A DNA stretch of 64,000 bases from Brevibacterium aurantiacum (GCF_007558825.1 NZ_VLTK01000001.1:62001-126000), one strand, 5' to 3'. Shown: positions 16,024 through 25,730, counted from the first letter of the stretch. Numbers and translations are program-made. Notes: generated from the letters alone by a model not told the origin.

Positions 16024-17655
16024 CTACTTCTCTTCCCAGTTCTTGCGCAGCAGCTTCTTGTCGAGCTTGCCGACCGAGGTGCGAGGCATCTCCTCAACGA
16101 CGTTGACTTCGTCTGGCATCTGCCACTTGGCGAAGCGCTCGCTCAGCGTTTCGATAATGGACTCACGGGTCACCTCGGCGCCGTCATCGGCCACGACATA
16201 GGCCACTGGACGCTCATCCCACTTCTCATCAGGGACGCCGATGACGGCTGCTTCCTTGACGTTGGGGCTGTCGAGGATCGCGTTTTCCATATCGATCGAG
16301 GAGATCCACTCGCCGCCGGACTTGATGACGTCTTTGAGCCGGTCGGTGATCTTGAGGTAGCCGTGGGCATCGATGACACCGACGTCTCCTGAGCGCCACC
16401 AGCCGTCGATGAACCGGTCCGCATTGTCGGGCAGCTGGTAGTAGGACTCAGTGATCCATGGGCCGCGCATGACGATCTCGCCCACGGATTTCCCGTCGCG
16501 AGGCATCTCCTGACCCGTCGGGTCGACGATCTTGAGATCGACGCCGATGATCGGCAGACCCTGGTAGCGCTTGAGGTCCCACTTCTCCTCTTCGCTGAGG
16601 TTCATGCCGGACTTGATACGCCAGTTCGTGGTGGCCAGCGGAGTGGTTTCGGTGGCACCGTACCCGTGGATCACCTCGGCGCCGGTGATCTCCTTGAACC
16701 CGCGCATCATCGACAGCGGCGGTTCGGAGGATCCGGAGACGAGGCGGACCCCGCTCAGGTCAGGCGGCTGGGGCATGTTCTTCATCATCGCCAGCATCGG
16801 GGTGAAGATCGCCGGCGCACCGTTGGCCAGGGTCACCTTCTCTTCGATGAAGGCCTGGCCGATGGCGCCGAATTCTTCGGCCGCGAACTTGCCGGGCAGG
16901 ACGAGCTTGGCGCCTGCCGCCACTGCGTTCTGCGGGAAGCCCCAGGAGAGGACGTGGAACATAGGGGTGATCGGCATGACGCAGTCGTCGAAGGTCGCCT
17001 GCAGCGCTGCCAGTCCGCCCATCGTGTGCAGGTAGATCGAGCGGTGGGAGTAGTAGACGCCCTTGGGTCGACCTGTGGTTCCGGTCGTATAGCCGGCGTA
17101 AGCAGCGGTCTTCTCGTCGACGACGGGCCAGTCGTAGGTCTCAGGCTTGTCGGCGATGAGGTCTTCGTAGAAGACGACATTGTCCAGGGTAGTCTCGATC
17201 TCGGATGCCGGCTTGTCGGTCATGACGACCCAGCCCTTGACGTCGAGCTTCGGGGCGAGTGCCTCGGCGACGTGGAGGAGTGATTCGTCAACGAAGATCC
17301 AGTCGGACTTCGAGTGGCTGACCACGTAGGCGAGGTCCTCGGGGGCCAGTCGCAGATTGAGCTGGAGCATCGTTGCGGCCACGCCGGGGACCGAGAAGTA
17401 CAGCTCGAGGTGACGGCGGGAGTTCCAGTCGATGACGCCGACCATGGAGCCTGCGCCCACGCCGAGTTCATCCAGACCATGTGCCAGCTGGGCCATCCGC
17501 TTGTACTCATCGGCGTAGTCGGAGCGGCCCCAGGACCCGTCCGAGCGGCGGTAGACAACCTCTGATTCGCCGAAGAAGGTCGCTGCATGGCGGATCAGTG
17601 TGGTGGTATTGAGCTGGTAACTGTCACCGAGAGTGGATGGAATGCCTGTAAGCAT
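16024..17655 (-). CDS. Fatty-acyl-CoA ligase (AMP-forming)
   Basis: A 543-aa member of the adenylate-forming ANL family. The ATP-binding P-loop is [18 protein letters not shown], the A5 motif is [11 protein letters not shown], and the hinge and C-terminal elements [20 protein letters not shown] and GKLDKKLL (catalytic Lys) are all present. Length and the WIFVD...LN RLAPEDL layout fit medium/long-chain fatty-acid CoA ligases. It activates a carboxylic acid as its CoA thioester for beta-oxidation. The same-strand enoyl-CoA hydratase just upstream supports a degradation role. Confidence 0.9.
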   Translation of the reverse strand: MLTGIPSTLGDSYQLNTTTLIRHAATFFGESEVVYRRSDGSWGRSDYADEYKRMAQLAHGLDELGVGAGSMVGVIDWNSRRHLELYFSVPGVAATMLQLNLRLAPEDLAYVVSHSKSDWIFVDESLLHVAEALAPKLDVKGWVVMTDKPASEIETTLDNVVFYEDLIADKPETYDWPVVDEKTAAYAGYTTGTTGRPKGVYYSHRSIYLHTMGGLAALQATFDDCVMPITPMFHVLSWGFPQNAVAAGAKLVLPGKFAAEEFGAIGQAFIEEKVTLANGAPAIFTPMLAMMKNMPQPPDLSGVRLVSGSSEPPLSMMRGFKEITGAEVIHGYGATETTPLATTNWRIKSGMNLSEEEKWDLKRYQGLPIIGVDLKIVDPTGQEMPRDGKSVGEIVMRGPWITESYYQLPDNADRFIDGWWRSGDVGVIDAHGYLKITDRLKDVIKSGGEWISSIDMENAILDSPNVKEAAVIGVPDEKWDERPVAYVVADDGAEVTRESIIETLSERFAKWQMPDEVNVVEEMPRTSVGKLDKKLLRKNWEEK

Positions 17656-17816
17656 GAGACTCCTTTGGTCATGGTGGTCGTGCTGGGGTGGAGGTGCCGT
17701 GCAGATATCCGGACTATTTTCATCGTCAGACTATCCTGGCAAGTGATTCCGCTCACAACTTTCGCCGCAACGTTACCAATTAGAAACGTGTGGGCGTCGA
17801 GTTTCGGGCCCGTCGG

Positions 17817-18575
17817 CTATTCCCCGCTGAAGTTCGGCCCGCGCTTCTCAATGAATGCGGCGACACCTTCGGCGAAGTCCTTACTTGCCCGCAGGTCCGT
17901 CTGCCCCTTGAGCTCCCGATCGAATGAATCGTCGAGTTCGGTCAGTGTCGCTGCGTTGATGGCTTCTTTCGAGGCCGCGAAGGCCAGGGGTGCGCCCTGA
18001 GCCCACTGCGCCGCAATCTCCTGCGCCCGGCTCACGTGCTCGCCTGCCGGAGTGACCAGGCTGGCCAGGCCCCAATCCGCGGCCTCCTTCGCCCACACCT
18101 TCTGAGCCGTCAGGGCCATCTTCATGGCTCGATGCCGGCCCGCCGAGGCTGCCACGAGTGCTGTTGCCCCGCCGTCGGGCATGAGCCCGATTTTGGTGAA
18201 GGCCAGCATCAGATAGGACTCTTCGCTCATCACGGTGTAATCGCAGGCCAGGGCCAGGGAGCAGCCGATTCCCGCGGCCGGGCCCGAGACCGCGGCGATG
18301 GTCGGAATCGGCAGATCGATAAGCGATCGGATGATGGCATTGGCCCGATCAAGTCCGAGCCCTCCCCCTTGCACGGACCCCTGCAGGTCGGCACCTGAGC
18401 TGAAGGACCGGTCATTGCCGGTGATGATGAGCGCGCGGGCCGTGGTGGCCGCCTTGGCGACGGATTCCCCGACCCCCTCAAGGGTCTCCCTGGTCAGCGC
18501 GTTGAGGCTTTCGGGACGATTGATCGTGACAGTCACGACCCCATCTCGCAGGTCGGTGAGAACACTCGAGGTCAA
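17817..18575 (-). CDS. Enoyl-CoA hydratase/isomerase family protein
   Basis: A 252-aa crotonase-fold protein. It starts VLTDLRDGVVTVTINRPESLNALT. The oxyanion-hole strand is ARALIITGNDRSFSSGADL, the second is AAVSGPAAGIGCSLALACDY, and MLAFTKIGLMPDGGATALV is the usual catalytic segment. The second active-site glutamate position carries Asp-Gly (PDGG), seen in several crotonase subgroups, so hydratase versus isomerase activity is not certain. It precedes the acyl-CoA ligase on the same strand with a 160-bp gap. Confidence 0.87.
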   Translation of the reverse strand: MTSSVLTDLRDGVVTVTINRPESLNALTRETLEGVGESVAKAATTARALIITGNDRSFSSGADLQGSVQGGGLGLDRANAIIRSLIDLPIPTIAAVSGPAAGIGCSLALACDYTVMSEESYLMLAFTKIGLMPDGGATALVAASAGRHRAMKMALTAQKVWAKEAADWGLASLVTPAGEHVSRAQEIAAQWAQGAPLAFAASKEAINAATLTELDDSFDRELKGQTDLRASKDFAEGVAAFIEKRGPNFSGE

Positions 18576-18705
18576 AGCGACTCCTCTTGGTTGGCGCTGG
18601 ATGTCTGATCTTTCACCCCAACTTTAACGCACGATAAGTTGATCTGGGTCACACGTCTCAGCCGCCGACCCCCAGCGCAATCAGACCCCTTGAGCCACGG
18701 CCCCC

Positions 18706-19275
18706 TCAGATCAGCGCAGCCGCCAGCTGGGTCCCGGTCAGGGGCCGGTCTGCGTAGACCAGGCGCATCGCCTGCGGATCGGGATTGCCCGCGTCGGGAG
18801 CTCGATGCTGCAGACTCAGACCGACCTTCTCGACCACTTTCCGTGAGGCCGCATTGTGCTCGAGGAGGTAGGCGATGACAGGCAGTTCAGGCTTGAGCTC
18901 CTGGGCCCGAGCAACGGCCAGACGAGAGATCTCACTGGCATAGCCGCGGCCCTGGGCCTCGGGGCGGAAGCGGTACCCCAGGTTCCAATAGGCCTCGATC
19001 CGATCCGGGTTCCACTCATCAGCCAAGGGCATGCGCCTGACGCCGCAGCCGCACATCCCCAGCACCGGGCCGTCCTCCGACTCACGGACGATCCATGATC
19101 CGAGCCCGTCGATCTCCCAATCAGCGATGCGGGTCAGCAGGTACGCCTCGGCCTCCTCCCGCTTGATCATCCGACCGCTGGGAAAATGTGCCCACACGCG
19201 GGGGTCGCTGTAGATCTCGAACACCTCGTCCAGGTCCTGAAGCCCCGGGCGGTCAAGCACGAACGGCTCTGTCAT
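18706..19275 (-). CDS. GNAT N-acetyltransferase (RimJ/RimL-like)
   Basis: A 189-aa acetyltransferase of the Acetyltransf_3 type: RPGLQDLDEVFEIYSDPRVWAHFPSG at the N-terminus, GSWIVRESEDGPVLGMCGCGV, then the acetyl-CoA site YRFRPEAQGRGYASEISRL and the closing VIAYLLEHNAASRKVVEKVGL. The substrate is unknown. Its ATG overlaps the stop codon of the cystathionine synthase-like gene (TGATG at 19273-19277), so the two are translationally coupled. Confidence 0.87.
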   Translation of the reverse strand: MTEPFVLDRPGLQDLDEVFEIYSDPRVWAHFPSGRMIKREEAEAYLLTRIADWEIDGLGSWIVRESEDGPVLGMCGCGVRRMPLADEWNPDRIEAYWNLGYRFRPEAQGRGYASEISRLAVARAQELKPELPVIAYLLEHNAASRKVVEKVGLSLQHRAPDAGNPDPQAMRLVYADRPLTGTQLAAALI

Positions 19276-20432
19276 CAGGCGCCGTGGGCAGCACAGATGG
19301 CCGCGTCGAGGTCGTTCCACAAGTCGTCGGCGTGCTCAATGCCCACGCTCAGACGCAGCAGCCCCTCGGGGACCGACTCCGGTTCCGAGGCATTGCGCCG
19401 ACGGCGTTCGATGAGGGATTCCACTCCACCCAGGGAGGTGGCCGGCGTCCACACCCGGACTGCCTCGGCGACGGCGGTGGCCTGCTGCGCAGTCTCCGTG
19501 CAGAAGGCGACCACCGCACCGAATCCCGACATCTGCGCTGATGCACGCTCATGCCCGGGGTCGCCGGGCAGACCCGGGTAGCGGGTCTCGACGACGTTGG
19601 GGTGCGAGCTCAGCCGTTCGGCGATCAGCGCCGCATTGGCCTGGGCTCGTTCCATGCGCACCGACAGTGTCCGCAGGCCCCGCAGCGCCAGCCAGACCTC
19701 GAATGGTCCGGCGATGGCTCCGCGCAGTGAGCGTTCACTATGAAGCCGCTTGTGGAGGTCTTCGTTACTGGTCAGCGCCGCACCGAGGACGACATCCGAG
19801 TGCCCGGCGAGGTACTTTGTGACGGAGTGGACGACGATGTCCGCGCCCAGATCAAGCGGCGTCTGCAGGAGCGGAGTCGCGAAGGTGTTGTCGACAACGG
19901 TCAGGATGCCGCGATCGCACGCAGCGGAGATGAGTGCGGGCGTGTCAGCGACTTCGAGCATCGGATTGGTCGGAGATTCGATCCACAGCACCGCCGAGGC
20001 GGCAGCAACGTCATCGAGTGCGGTGACGACGGCCGCGGTGTCGGCGATGTCGACGGTGACGAAGTCGAATCCGCTGCGCTCGGCGACCTCGCCCGCGGAC
20101 TCAAGTGACCCCTGGTAGCAGTGCTGGGGCATGATCAGAGTACCGCCACGTGGGACCAGGCTGAGCGCAGCGGCGATCGCCGCCAGACCCGATCCGAAGA
20201 CCAGTCCGGGCAGTTCGGCATGTTCGAGTTCGGCCAGTGCCTCTTCGAACGGGGTCCAGGCCGGAGTCGAGAATCGCCCGTAGACATGGTCGGAATGGTC
20301 GATCTCTCCGCTGCCGACGAAGGTCGAGGACAGTTCGATGGGAGGGTTCACCGACGAACCGTTCGAACGGTGCGGACGACCCGCTTCAACGAGGACGGTT
20401 TCTGGTGCGTGGGAGAAATCTCGTGAGGTCAT
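19275..20432 (-). CDS. metB: Trans-sulfuration PLP enzyme, cystathionine gamma-synthase type
   Basis: A 385-aa member of the Cys/Met-metabolism PLP family. PPIELSSTFVGSG opens the fold, YGRFSTPAWTPFEEALAELE contributes to the neighbouring active site, ESPTNPMLEVAD binds the cofactor ring, SVTKYLAGHSDVVLGA carries the Schiff-base Lys, and RLSVGIEHADDLWNDLDAAI closes it. It could be cystathionine gamma-synthase, gamma-lyase or a related desulfurase; the branch cannot be assigned by eye. ATG 20432 is chosen because upstream residues are not family-like. The downstream acetyltransferase is coupled to it. Confidence 0.82.
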   Translation of the reverse strand: MTSRDFSHAPETVLVEAGRPHRSNGSSVNPPIELSSTFVGSGEIDHSDHVYGRFSTPAWTPFEEALAELEHAELPGLVFGSGLAAIAAALSLVPRGGTLIMPQHCYQGSLESAGEVAERSGFDFVTVDIADTAAVVTALDDVAAASAVLWIESPTNPMLEVADTPALISAACDRGILTVVDNTFATPLLQTPLDLGADIVVHSVTKYLAGHSDVVLGAALTSNEDLHKRLHSERSLRGAIAGPFEVWLALRGLRTLSVRMERAQANAALIAERLSSHPNVVETRYPGLPGDPGHERASAQMSGFGAVVAFCTETAQQATAVAEAVRVWTPATSLGGVESLIERRRRNASEPESVPEGLLRLSVGIEHADDLWNDLDAAICAAHGA

Positions 20433-20515
20433 CGTCCCAATATATGCCGAGTGCCGACCGCTCCGCACCGATGTCTCAGTCGTGGCAGTGACGCCTCAGT
20501 CTTAGCAGTGACGCC

Positions 20516-21433
20516 TCAGCCGTGCACGCGCATCATGTGCTCGAGCAGTGCTCTGGCTCCGGCGGAAAGTCGTCGCCTGGGTGACCACACCGCGTGCAGC
20601 TCGCGTTCGAGGGCGACTTCGGCCCGCACCGGCAGCGGCACTAGGCGTTGGGCACGGAAATCATCGCGCAGGGCCAGCTCAGAGAGCACGACCGGTGCGA
20701 TGCCGGTGGCCGCTGCGATCTTCAGCGCCGAGTTCGACCCGTACTCCCCCGCCACATGTGCCCCGCCGAACTGCGCCAACGCGGCGTCGAGAACTTCTCT
20801 CGTTCCCGAACCGACCTCCCTGACCAGCAGCGGAACTTCGGCCAGCGCCTCGGCGGCGATCGGAGCAGTCCAGGCATCGGCGAAGGCGGGTGCGGCGGCG
20901 ATCATGAGGCGGTCATGGCCGACCACCTCGGCGGGGAAATCCTGGGGCAGGGATACGGACTCGATGAGGCCGAGGTCGCAGCGCTGCTCTCGCACGGAGG
21001 CGATGACTGCGGAGGAGTTCTCGACCGCCAGGCCCACATCGATGTCGGGGTGAGTCGACGTGAACGTCGTCAAGTACCGGGGCAGCAGGTATTCGGCCAC
21101 GGTCAGCGAGGCGGACACGCGCACAGTACCGGCCCGCGCGTCCTGGATGGCTCGAGTGCCAGCGTTGAGATCGGCATAGGCGTCGATGACCTTCGAGGCC
21201 CACTGGGCAACGGCGTGGCCTTCGGCGGTGAGCTGGGTGCCCTGTGGCGAGCGCCTCAGCAGCGGCACCTTGAGGTCCCGTTCGAGGTTGCGCAGACTGC
21301 GCGAGGCATTCGGCTGGGCAAGGCCCATCGCCGCGGCGGCCTGCCCGATGGACTGGGCGCTGGCGCTCAGCGTCACCAGCAGCCCCAGAGCCGGAAGCTC
21401 GGGCCAGTCCTGCATTCTGCTGAGGTCTCGCAT
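20516..21433 (-). CDS. LysR-family regulator, likely controlling the divergent YeiH-like exporter
   Basis: A 305-aa LysR protein. The HTH is TLSASAQSIGQAAAAMGLAQPNASRSLRNLERDL (about residues 20-53), followed by a ligand-binding domain with the VRVSASLTVAEYLLPRYLTTF and PLLVREVGSGTREVLDAAL segments found in CbbR/CysB/YeiE-like members. It is divergent from a YeiH-family gene, the same arrangement as yeiE/yeiH in enterobacteria, where YeiE responds to sulfite. An ATAT-N7-ATAT site lies in the 86-bp gap. I infer the same partnership here. Confidence 0.87.
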   Translation of the reverse strand: MRDLSRMQDWPELPALGLLVTLSASAQSIGQAAAAMGLAQPNASRSLRNLERDLKVPLLRRSPQGTQLTAEGHAVAQWASKVIDAYADLNAGTRAIQDARAGTVRVSASLTVAEYLLPRYLTTFTSTHPDIDVGLAVENSSAVIASVREQRCDLGLIESVSLPQDFPAEVVGHDRLMIAAAPAFADAWTAPIAAEALAEVPLLVREVGSGTREVLDAALAQFGGAHVAGEYGSNSALKIAAATGIAPVVLSELALRDDFRAQRLVPLPVRAEVALERELHAVWSPRRRLSAGARALLEHMMRVHG

Positions 21434-21447
21434 GCCCCAATTCTGCC

Positions 21448-21462
21448 ATATCAGCGCCATAT
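21448..21462. promoter_or_regulatory. LysR-type box between lysR and yeiH-like genes
   Basis: ATAT-N7-ATAT at 21448-21462 fits the T-N11-A LysR core. GCCATAT is also repeated directly at 21445 and 21456, one helical turn apart. It overlaps the start region of the LysR gene. Confidence 0.5.
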
Positions 21463-21519
21463 GGGTCGGTCGAACAATGCCGTCTACCGAAAACCCAAAC
21501 CGATTGACAGACTGAACTC

Positions 21520-22623
21520 ATGAACCGCATCGTCCGCCTCCTCCCAGGCTTGGGAGTCGCCGCAGCAGCCACAGCCATCGCGTGGCCCGTCTCGATGGTG
21601 GCTCCCGTCCTCTCCCCGCTGCTCATCGCCATCGTCTTGGGAATCATCGTCGGAAATGTGCTCCCCGAATTGCCGCAGATCTTCCGTCCCGGTCTCGACT
21701 TCGCGGCCAAACCCCTCCTGCGTCTGGGCATTGTGGCCCTCGGTGCGCAGGTCGTGCTCGGCGATATCCTCGATCTCGGCTGGCTGGTCCTCGTCCTCGC
21801 CGCGGTCGTCGTCGCAGTCGGCATCGTCTCCGGTCTTCTGCTGGCGCGTCCGTTCCGCGTCGATTCGAATCTCGCGCTGCTCATCGGCTGCGGGTTCGGC
21901 ATATGCGGAGCCGCCGCGGTCGCCGGGATCGAGTCGACGCTGAAGGCGAAGAAGGAGGATGTGGTCGCGGCGATCGGTCTCGTGGTCCTCTTCGGCACGT
22001 TGATGATCGCCGTGATCCCCTCGCTGAGTGTCGCCATCGGGTTGGCCCAGGACACCGCCGGCATGTGGGGTGGGGCGTCCACGCACGAGGTCGCGCAGGT
22101 CGTCGCGATCGGCGGCATCATCGGTCCCGCGGCCCTGCAGGTTGCGGTCCTCGTCAAGCTCTCCCGCGTCATCATGCTCGCCCCGACCGTCGCCGTGCTC
22201 AGCATGGTGATGCGCCGCAAGGAGAGTCGCGAGCGGGCAGCGATGGCTTCCCCCGCCGCGATGTCACGGAACGAGGCATCGTCTCATTCCCCCGCCGAGG
22301 TGGCCCCTCAGTCTTCGTCGACATCTTCGTCGACCGCCGGATCCTCGGCACCTGCGACGAAGCGTCCGCCCATCGTGCCGCTGTTCGTCCTCGGATTCCT
22401 CCTCATGGCTGGCCTGCGCACCTTCGGCCTGTTGCCGAACTTCGCGGTCTCCGGTCTGGGCTGGATCCAGACCGTGTGCCTGGCCATGGCGATGTTCGCC
22501 CTCGGCCGCGGGGTCCAATGGCGTTCGCTGCGCAACCTCGGCGCCGGTCCGATCGGCCTGGCAGCGACGACGACTCTCATCGTCGCCGTGATCGGGCTCG
22601 GCGGTGCCCTGCTGCTGACCTGA
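21520..22623 (+). CDS. YeiH/UPF0324-family putative sulfate/sulfite exporter
   Basis: A 367-aa membrane protein of the PSE/YeiH family, with about ten helices. Hallmarks are LLIAIVLGIIVGNV, FAAKPLLRLGIVALGAQVVLGDI, LIGCGFGICGAAAVAGIES and the conserved GASTHEVAQVVAIGG. It is odd in carrying a Ser/Ala/Pro-rich hydrophilic linker of about 50 residues (RKESRERAAMASP through APATKRPP) between the two helical halves, longer than usual for the family. It is divergent from the LysR gene. Transport of sulfite, sulfate or taurine breakdown products is suggested for the family but not proven for this protein. Confidence 0.85.
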   Translation: MNRIVRLLPGLGVAAAATAIAWPVSMVAPVLSPLLIAIVLGIIVGNVLPELPQIFRPGLDFAAKPLLRLGIVALGAQVVLGDILDLGWLVLVLAAVVVAVGIVSGLLLARPFRVDSNLALLIGCGFGICGAAAVAGIESTLKAKKEDVVAAIGLVVLFGTLMIAVIPSLSVAIGLAQDTAGMWGGASTHEVAQVVAIGGIIGPAALQVAVLVKLSRVIMLAPTVAVLSMVMRRKESRERAAMASPAAMSRNEASSHSPAEVAPQSSSTSSSTAGSSAPATKRPPIVPLFVLGFLLMAGLRTFGLLPNFAVSGLGWIQTVCLAMAMFALGRGVQWRSLRNLGAGPIGLAATTTLIVAVIGLGGALLLT

Positions 22624-22794
22624 GCTCCGGGCTGTTCACTGAGCCGAGCCGAGCTCTTGATGCCGATCTGAACGACGAACGCCACCTTGAGTACCGGGCT
22701 CAGTGCACACATGCTGGAAGCTCCTTCTGCGGACGACCCGTTCTGGTTACGATGATTGCGAAGTCGAACCATGATTCAGGCAAAGGGTGCTGCA

Positions 22795-24135
22795 ATGAGT
22801 GAGAACGCGATAGTCGTCGGCAGTGGCGTGATGGGAGCATCGATCGCGTTCGCCTTGGCCAGACGCGGATACGCGGTCACCGTCGTCGACAAGAAATCCG
22901 GCCCGGCGCAGGGCTCTACCGGGGCCACCAGCGCGATCGTTCGCTTCACCTATTCGCTGCGGGACTCCATTGCCATGGCCTGGGAGTCGAAGCACCTCTG
23001 GGAGAACCTGCGCGACCATGTTCAGGCACCGGAATCAGAGCCAGTCGCGGACTTCATCCGCACCGGCATGGCCGTCATCGACATACCCGGGCTGCTCCCG
23101 AGCACCATCCGCACAGACTTCGTGGATCTCTCGATCCCCTACGCAGATTGGGACGCGGCCGACCTCGCCCGGGAGCTGCCCGGCGTCGATACCTCGAATC
23201 ACTATCCACCCGTGCGCCCCGATGATCCGGCGTTCCTCGACGACAGCGACGAGGCAGCGACGGCACTGTACACGCCGGATGGTGGGTACATCTCCGATCC
23301 TGTACTGGCAACGGAGAACTTCGCTCGCGCTGCGAAACGACACGGCGCCCAGTTCCTCTATAACGCCGAAGTCATCGGCGTGCACCACAGTGACTCCGGC
23401 ATCCGCCCCAAAGACAGCGTCACCGGTCAGCCAAGCGCGGCGTGGACGCTCAACCTCTCCGACGGTCGGGTTCTCGACTCCGACGTCGTGGTCAATGCGG
23501 CCGGGCCCTGGTCATCGCGGTTCAACGAGCTCGCCGGTGTCGGATCCGACCACGGAGTCACACTGACTCCCCTGCGCCAAGAAGTCCATACTCTGCCGGC
23601 GGAATCGACCGTCATCCGCAGCGACGGCACTCCGATTCCTGCACTCCTCGATGCCGGCATCGGCACCTATATGCGCGCCGAGGTGGGCGGTCAGCTGCTC
23701 ATCGGAGGCTCGGAACCAGAGTGCGATGAGCTGGAGTGGGTCGAGGACCCCGACACTGTTTCGATGAGTGTTCGTCCCGAGCAGTTCGAGACGCAGGCTC
23801 TGCGAGCGGCCAAACGCTTCAACGACATCACGATCCCGAACCGGGCCCGTGGAGTTGTCGGCGTCTACGATGCGTCCGCCGATTGGACTCCCATCTACGA
23901 CCGTTCCGAGGCGGACGGCTTCTATCAGGCGATCGGGACCAGCGGCAACCAGTTCAAGAATGCTCCGATGGTCGGCGAGGCCATGGCAGAACTCATCGAC
24001 GCCGTCGAGCGCGGTCATGACCACGACCGTGACCCGGTCCGGATTGCTCTTCAGCACACAGGAGGAGAACTGAACCTGGGTACCTTCTCTCGCCTGAGGT
24101 CTCCGGCTGGGACAAGCGGAAACGTCATGGGCTGA
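22795..24135 (+). CDS. FAD-dependent oxidoreductase (DAO family)
   Basis: A 446-aa flavoprotein of the D-amino-acid-oxidase/sarcosine-oxidase fold. The FAD-binding GXGXXG is AIVVGSGVMGASIAFALARRGYAVTVVDK. GSTGATSAIVRFTY follows it (the His used for covalent FAD in some relatives is not obvious), VVNAAGPWS is the second FAD contact, and FYQAIGTSGNQFKNAPMVGE is the C-terminal FAD cap. Such enzymes oxidise amines such as glycine, sarcosine or dimethylglycine. ATG 22795 has AAGGG upstream. The nearby MatC-like carrier on the same strand could supply or export a substrate. Confidence 0.8.
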   Translation: MSENAIVVGSGVMGASIAFALARRGYAVTVVDKKSGPAQGSTGATSAIVRFTYSLRDSIAMAWESKHLWENLRDHVQAPESEPVADFIRTGMAVIDIPGLLPSTIRTDFVDLSIPYADWDAADLARELPGVDTSNHYPPVRPDDPAFLDDSDEAATALYTPDGGYISDPVLATENFARAAKRHGAQFLYNAEVIGVHHSDSGIRPKDSVTGQPSAAWTLNLSDGRVLDSDVVVNAAGPWSSRFNELAGVGSDHGVTLTPLRQEVHTLPAESTVIRSDGTPIPALLDAGIGTYMRAEVGGQLLIGGSEPECDELEWVEDPDTVSMSVRPEQFETQALRAAKRFNDITIPNRARGVVGVYDASADWTPIYDRSEADGFYQAIGTSGNQFKNAPMVGEAMAELIDAVERGHDHDRDPVRIALQHTGGELNLGTFSRLRSPAGTSGNVMG

Positions 24136-24226
24136 TCTCAGCACTCCACGTTCACGTTCCGATATTTGGGAAATTGCCGCCTTCCCCCTGGTGGTAACCG
24201 CGACTGTCGCGACTGAGCTGGTAGTG

Positions 24227-24261
24227 TCGCTCAGCGAGTCATTCAGTTTCGCTCAGCGAAA
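24227..24261. promoter_or_regulatory. Twin palindromic operator upstream of MatC-like carrier
   Basis: The 11-bp palindrome TCGCTCAGCGA occurs at 24227-24237 and again at 24249-24259. The second copy extends to TTTCGCTCAGCGAAA (24247-24261). Centre-to-centre spacing is 22 bp, two helical turns, so a dimeric repressor could bind both on one face. The cognate regulator is not adjacent. Confidence 0.6.
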
Positions 24262-24283
24262 TTTCAGCCTAAATGGGGAAATC

Positions 24284-25651
24284 ATGCTCCTTCAAATCAT
24301 TGCGTTGTCGATCTTCATCGCTCTGTTCGCAATCGGCGCGATCCGCGGTGTGCAGATCGGCGTGCTCATGCTCGTCGGCGCCGCCGGAACCGGCCTGTTC
24401 CTGACAGACATGACCGTCGACGACATCATCGCCGAGTTCCCGCTCTCCATCATGATCCTGCTGGCCGGGGTCACCTACTTCTTCGCCATTGCGCAGGAGA
24501 ACGGGACCGTCGACAAGATCATCGACTGGGCGCTGGAGAAGGTCGGGTCCTCTGCCGTCCTCCTCCCGATCGTCTTCTTCGTCATCACAGCCGGCATCGC
24601 TTCAATGGGTGCACCCCTGGCCGGTCTCGTGATGATGCCGGTGGGTATGCAGGTAGCCCGCAAGTACGGGGTCGACTATGCGCTGATGGGCTTGGCGATC
24701 TGCTTCGCCATCGGCGCCGGCGGATTCGCTCCGACCAGCCTCTACGGCATCGTCACCTACAGCACCGCCCACGATGCGGGAATCGATCTGTCGCCGTTCC
24801 TGCTCTTCGGTATCGCCGTCGTCGTCTACCTCGTGATGCTCGCAGTCGCCTACTTCATGTTCGGTCGCACGCTCTTCGGGCGTAAATCCGCCATGGCAGC
24901 AGCCGGCTCCGCGCACTCCGGTTCGACGATCTCCCGCGGATCTGCCTCCGCGACGAAGGTGGCCTTCGGTGAGGACGAGGAGGACGAAGCGCTCTTCGAC
25001 TCATCCAGCACCTCGGCGAGTTCCGAATCGGGTCCCTTCTCCTTCGTGCAGATCCTCACCGTCGTCCTCATGGTCGGACTCATCGGTTCGGTCGTCGTCC
25101 TGGCCGCCTTCGGCAAGGAACCCGATATCGGTCTGCTGTGCTTCTTCTTCGGTGCGATCCTCTCGCTCGCCGATCCCAAGACCGGTAAGGCCGCGCTGCC
25201 CAAGATCGACTGGTCGACCGTTCTCCTCGTCGGCGGCATCATCACCTTCGTCGGCGTACTGGAGACGATGGGTGCTGTGGACCTGCTCGGTGAGGGCGCC
25301 GAGGCCATCGGTTCGCCGCTCATCGCAGCCTTCGTCCTCTGCATCGTCGGCGGTCTGGTCTCAGCGTTCGCATCGACGACCGGCATCCTCGCTGCACTCG
25401 TGCCGCTGGCGCTGCCCCTCATCGCCGCCGGCGGAGTCCCCGGCTGGGCGCTCATCGCGGCCCTGGGCGTGTGTTCGGCCGTCGTCGACGTCTCACCGTT
25501 CTCGACGCTGGGTGCCACGGTCGTGGCCACGGCTCCACAGGATCACAAGGCACGACTCACGCGCATCCTTGTGAAGTTCGGCATGTCGATGGTCATCATC
25601 GGCCCCATCGTCCTCGTCGGCGGTCTCGTCGTCCCGGCAATGTTCTTCTGA
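24284..25651 (+). CDS. SLC13/MatC-like dicarboxylate (malonate-type) permease
   Basis: A 455-aa membrane protein with the N-terminal signature of dicarboxylate carrier MatC (LLQIIALSIFIALFAIGAIRGVQIGVLMLVGAAGTGLFL) and about eleven helices in all. Transport-loop elements ASMGAPLAGLVMMPVG, GAGGFAPTSLYGIVTY and ASTTGILAALVPLALPLI are visible. An acidic Ser-rich cytoplasmic loop (GEDEEDEALFDSSS) joins the halves. ATG 24284 has GGGGAA upstream; in-frame starts further up would run through the operator. Substrate is likely a C3-C4 dicarboxylate, inferred from family. Confidence 0.78.
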   Translation: MLLQIIALSIFIALFAIGAIRGVQIGVLMLVGAAGTGLFLTDMTVDDIIAEFPLSIMILLAGVTYFFAIAQENGTVDKIIDWALEKVGSSAVLLPIVFFVITAGIASMGAPLAGLVMMPVGMQVARKYGVDYALMGLAICFAIGAGGFAPTSLYGIVTYSTAHDAGIDLSPFLLFGIAVVVYLVMLAVAYFMFGRTLFGRKSAMAAAGSAHSGSTISRGSASATKVAFGEDEEDEALFDSSSTSASSESGPFSFVQILTVVLMVGLIGSVVVLAAFGKEPDIGLLCFFFGAILSLADPKTGKAALPKIDWSTVLLVGGIITFVGVLETMGAVDLLGEGAEAIGSPLIAAFVLCIVGGLVSAFASTTGILAALVPLALPLIAAGGVPGWALIAALGVCSAVVDVSPFSTLGATVVATAPQDHKARLTRILVKFGMSMVIIGPIVLVGGLVVPAMFF

Positions 25652-25653
25652 GG

Positions 25654-25688
25654 CTGTGGTCCGGGCCGCTGAGTCGCCCGGACCACAG
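25654..25688. terminator. Bidirectional terminator hairpin
   Basis: CTGTGGTCCGGGC (25654-25666) pairs perfectly with GCCCGGACCACAG (25676-25688) around a 9-nt loop, starting 2 bp after the permease stop and lying between convergent genes. Confidence 0.75.
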
Positions 25689-25730
25689 TGACTGTTCTCA
25701 GCACGGTTCCCACGATGCAGATGGTGTCTC

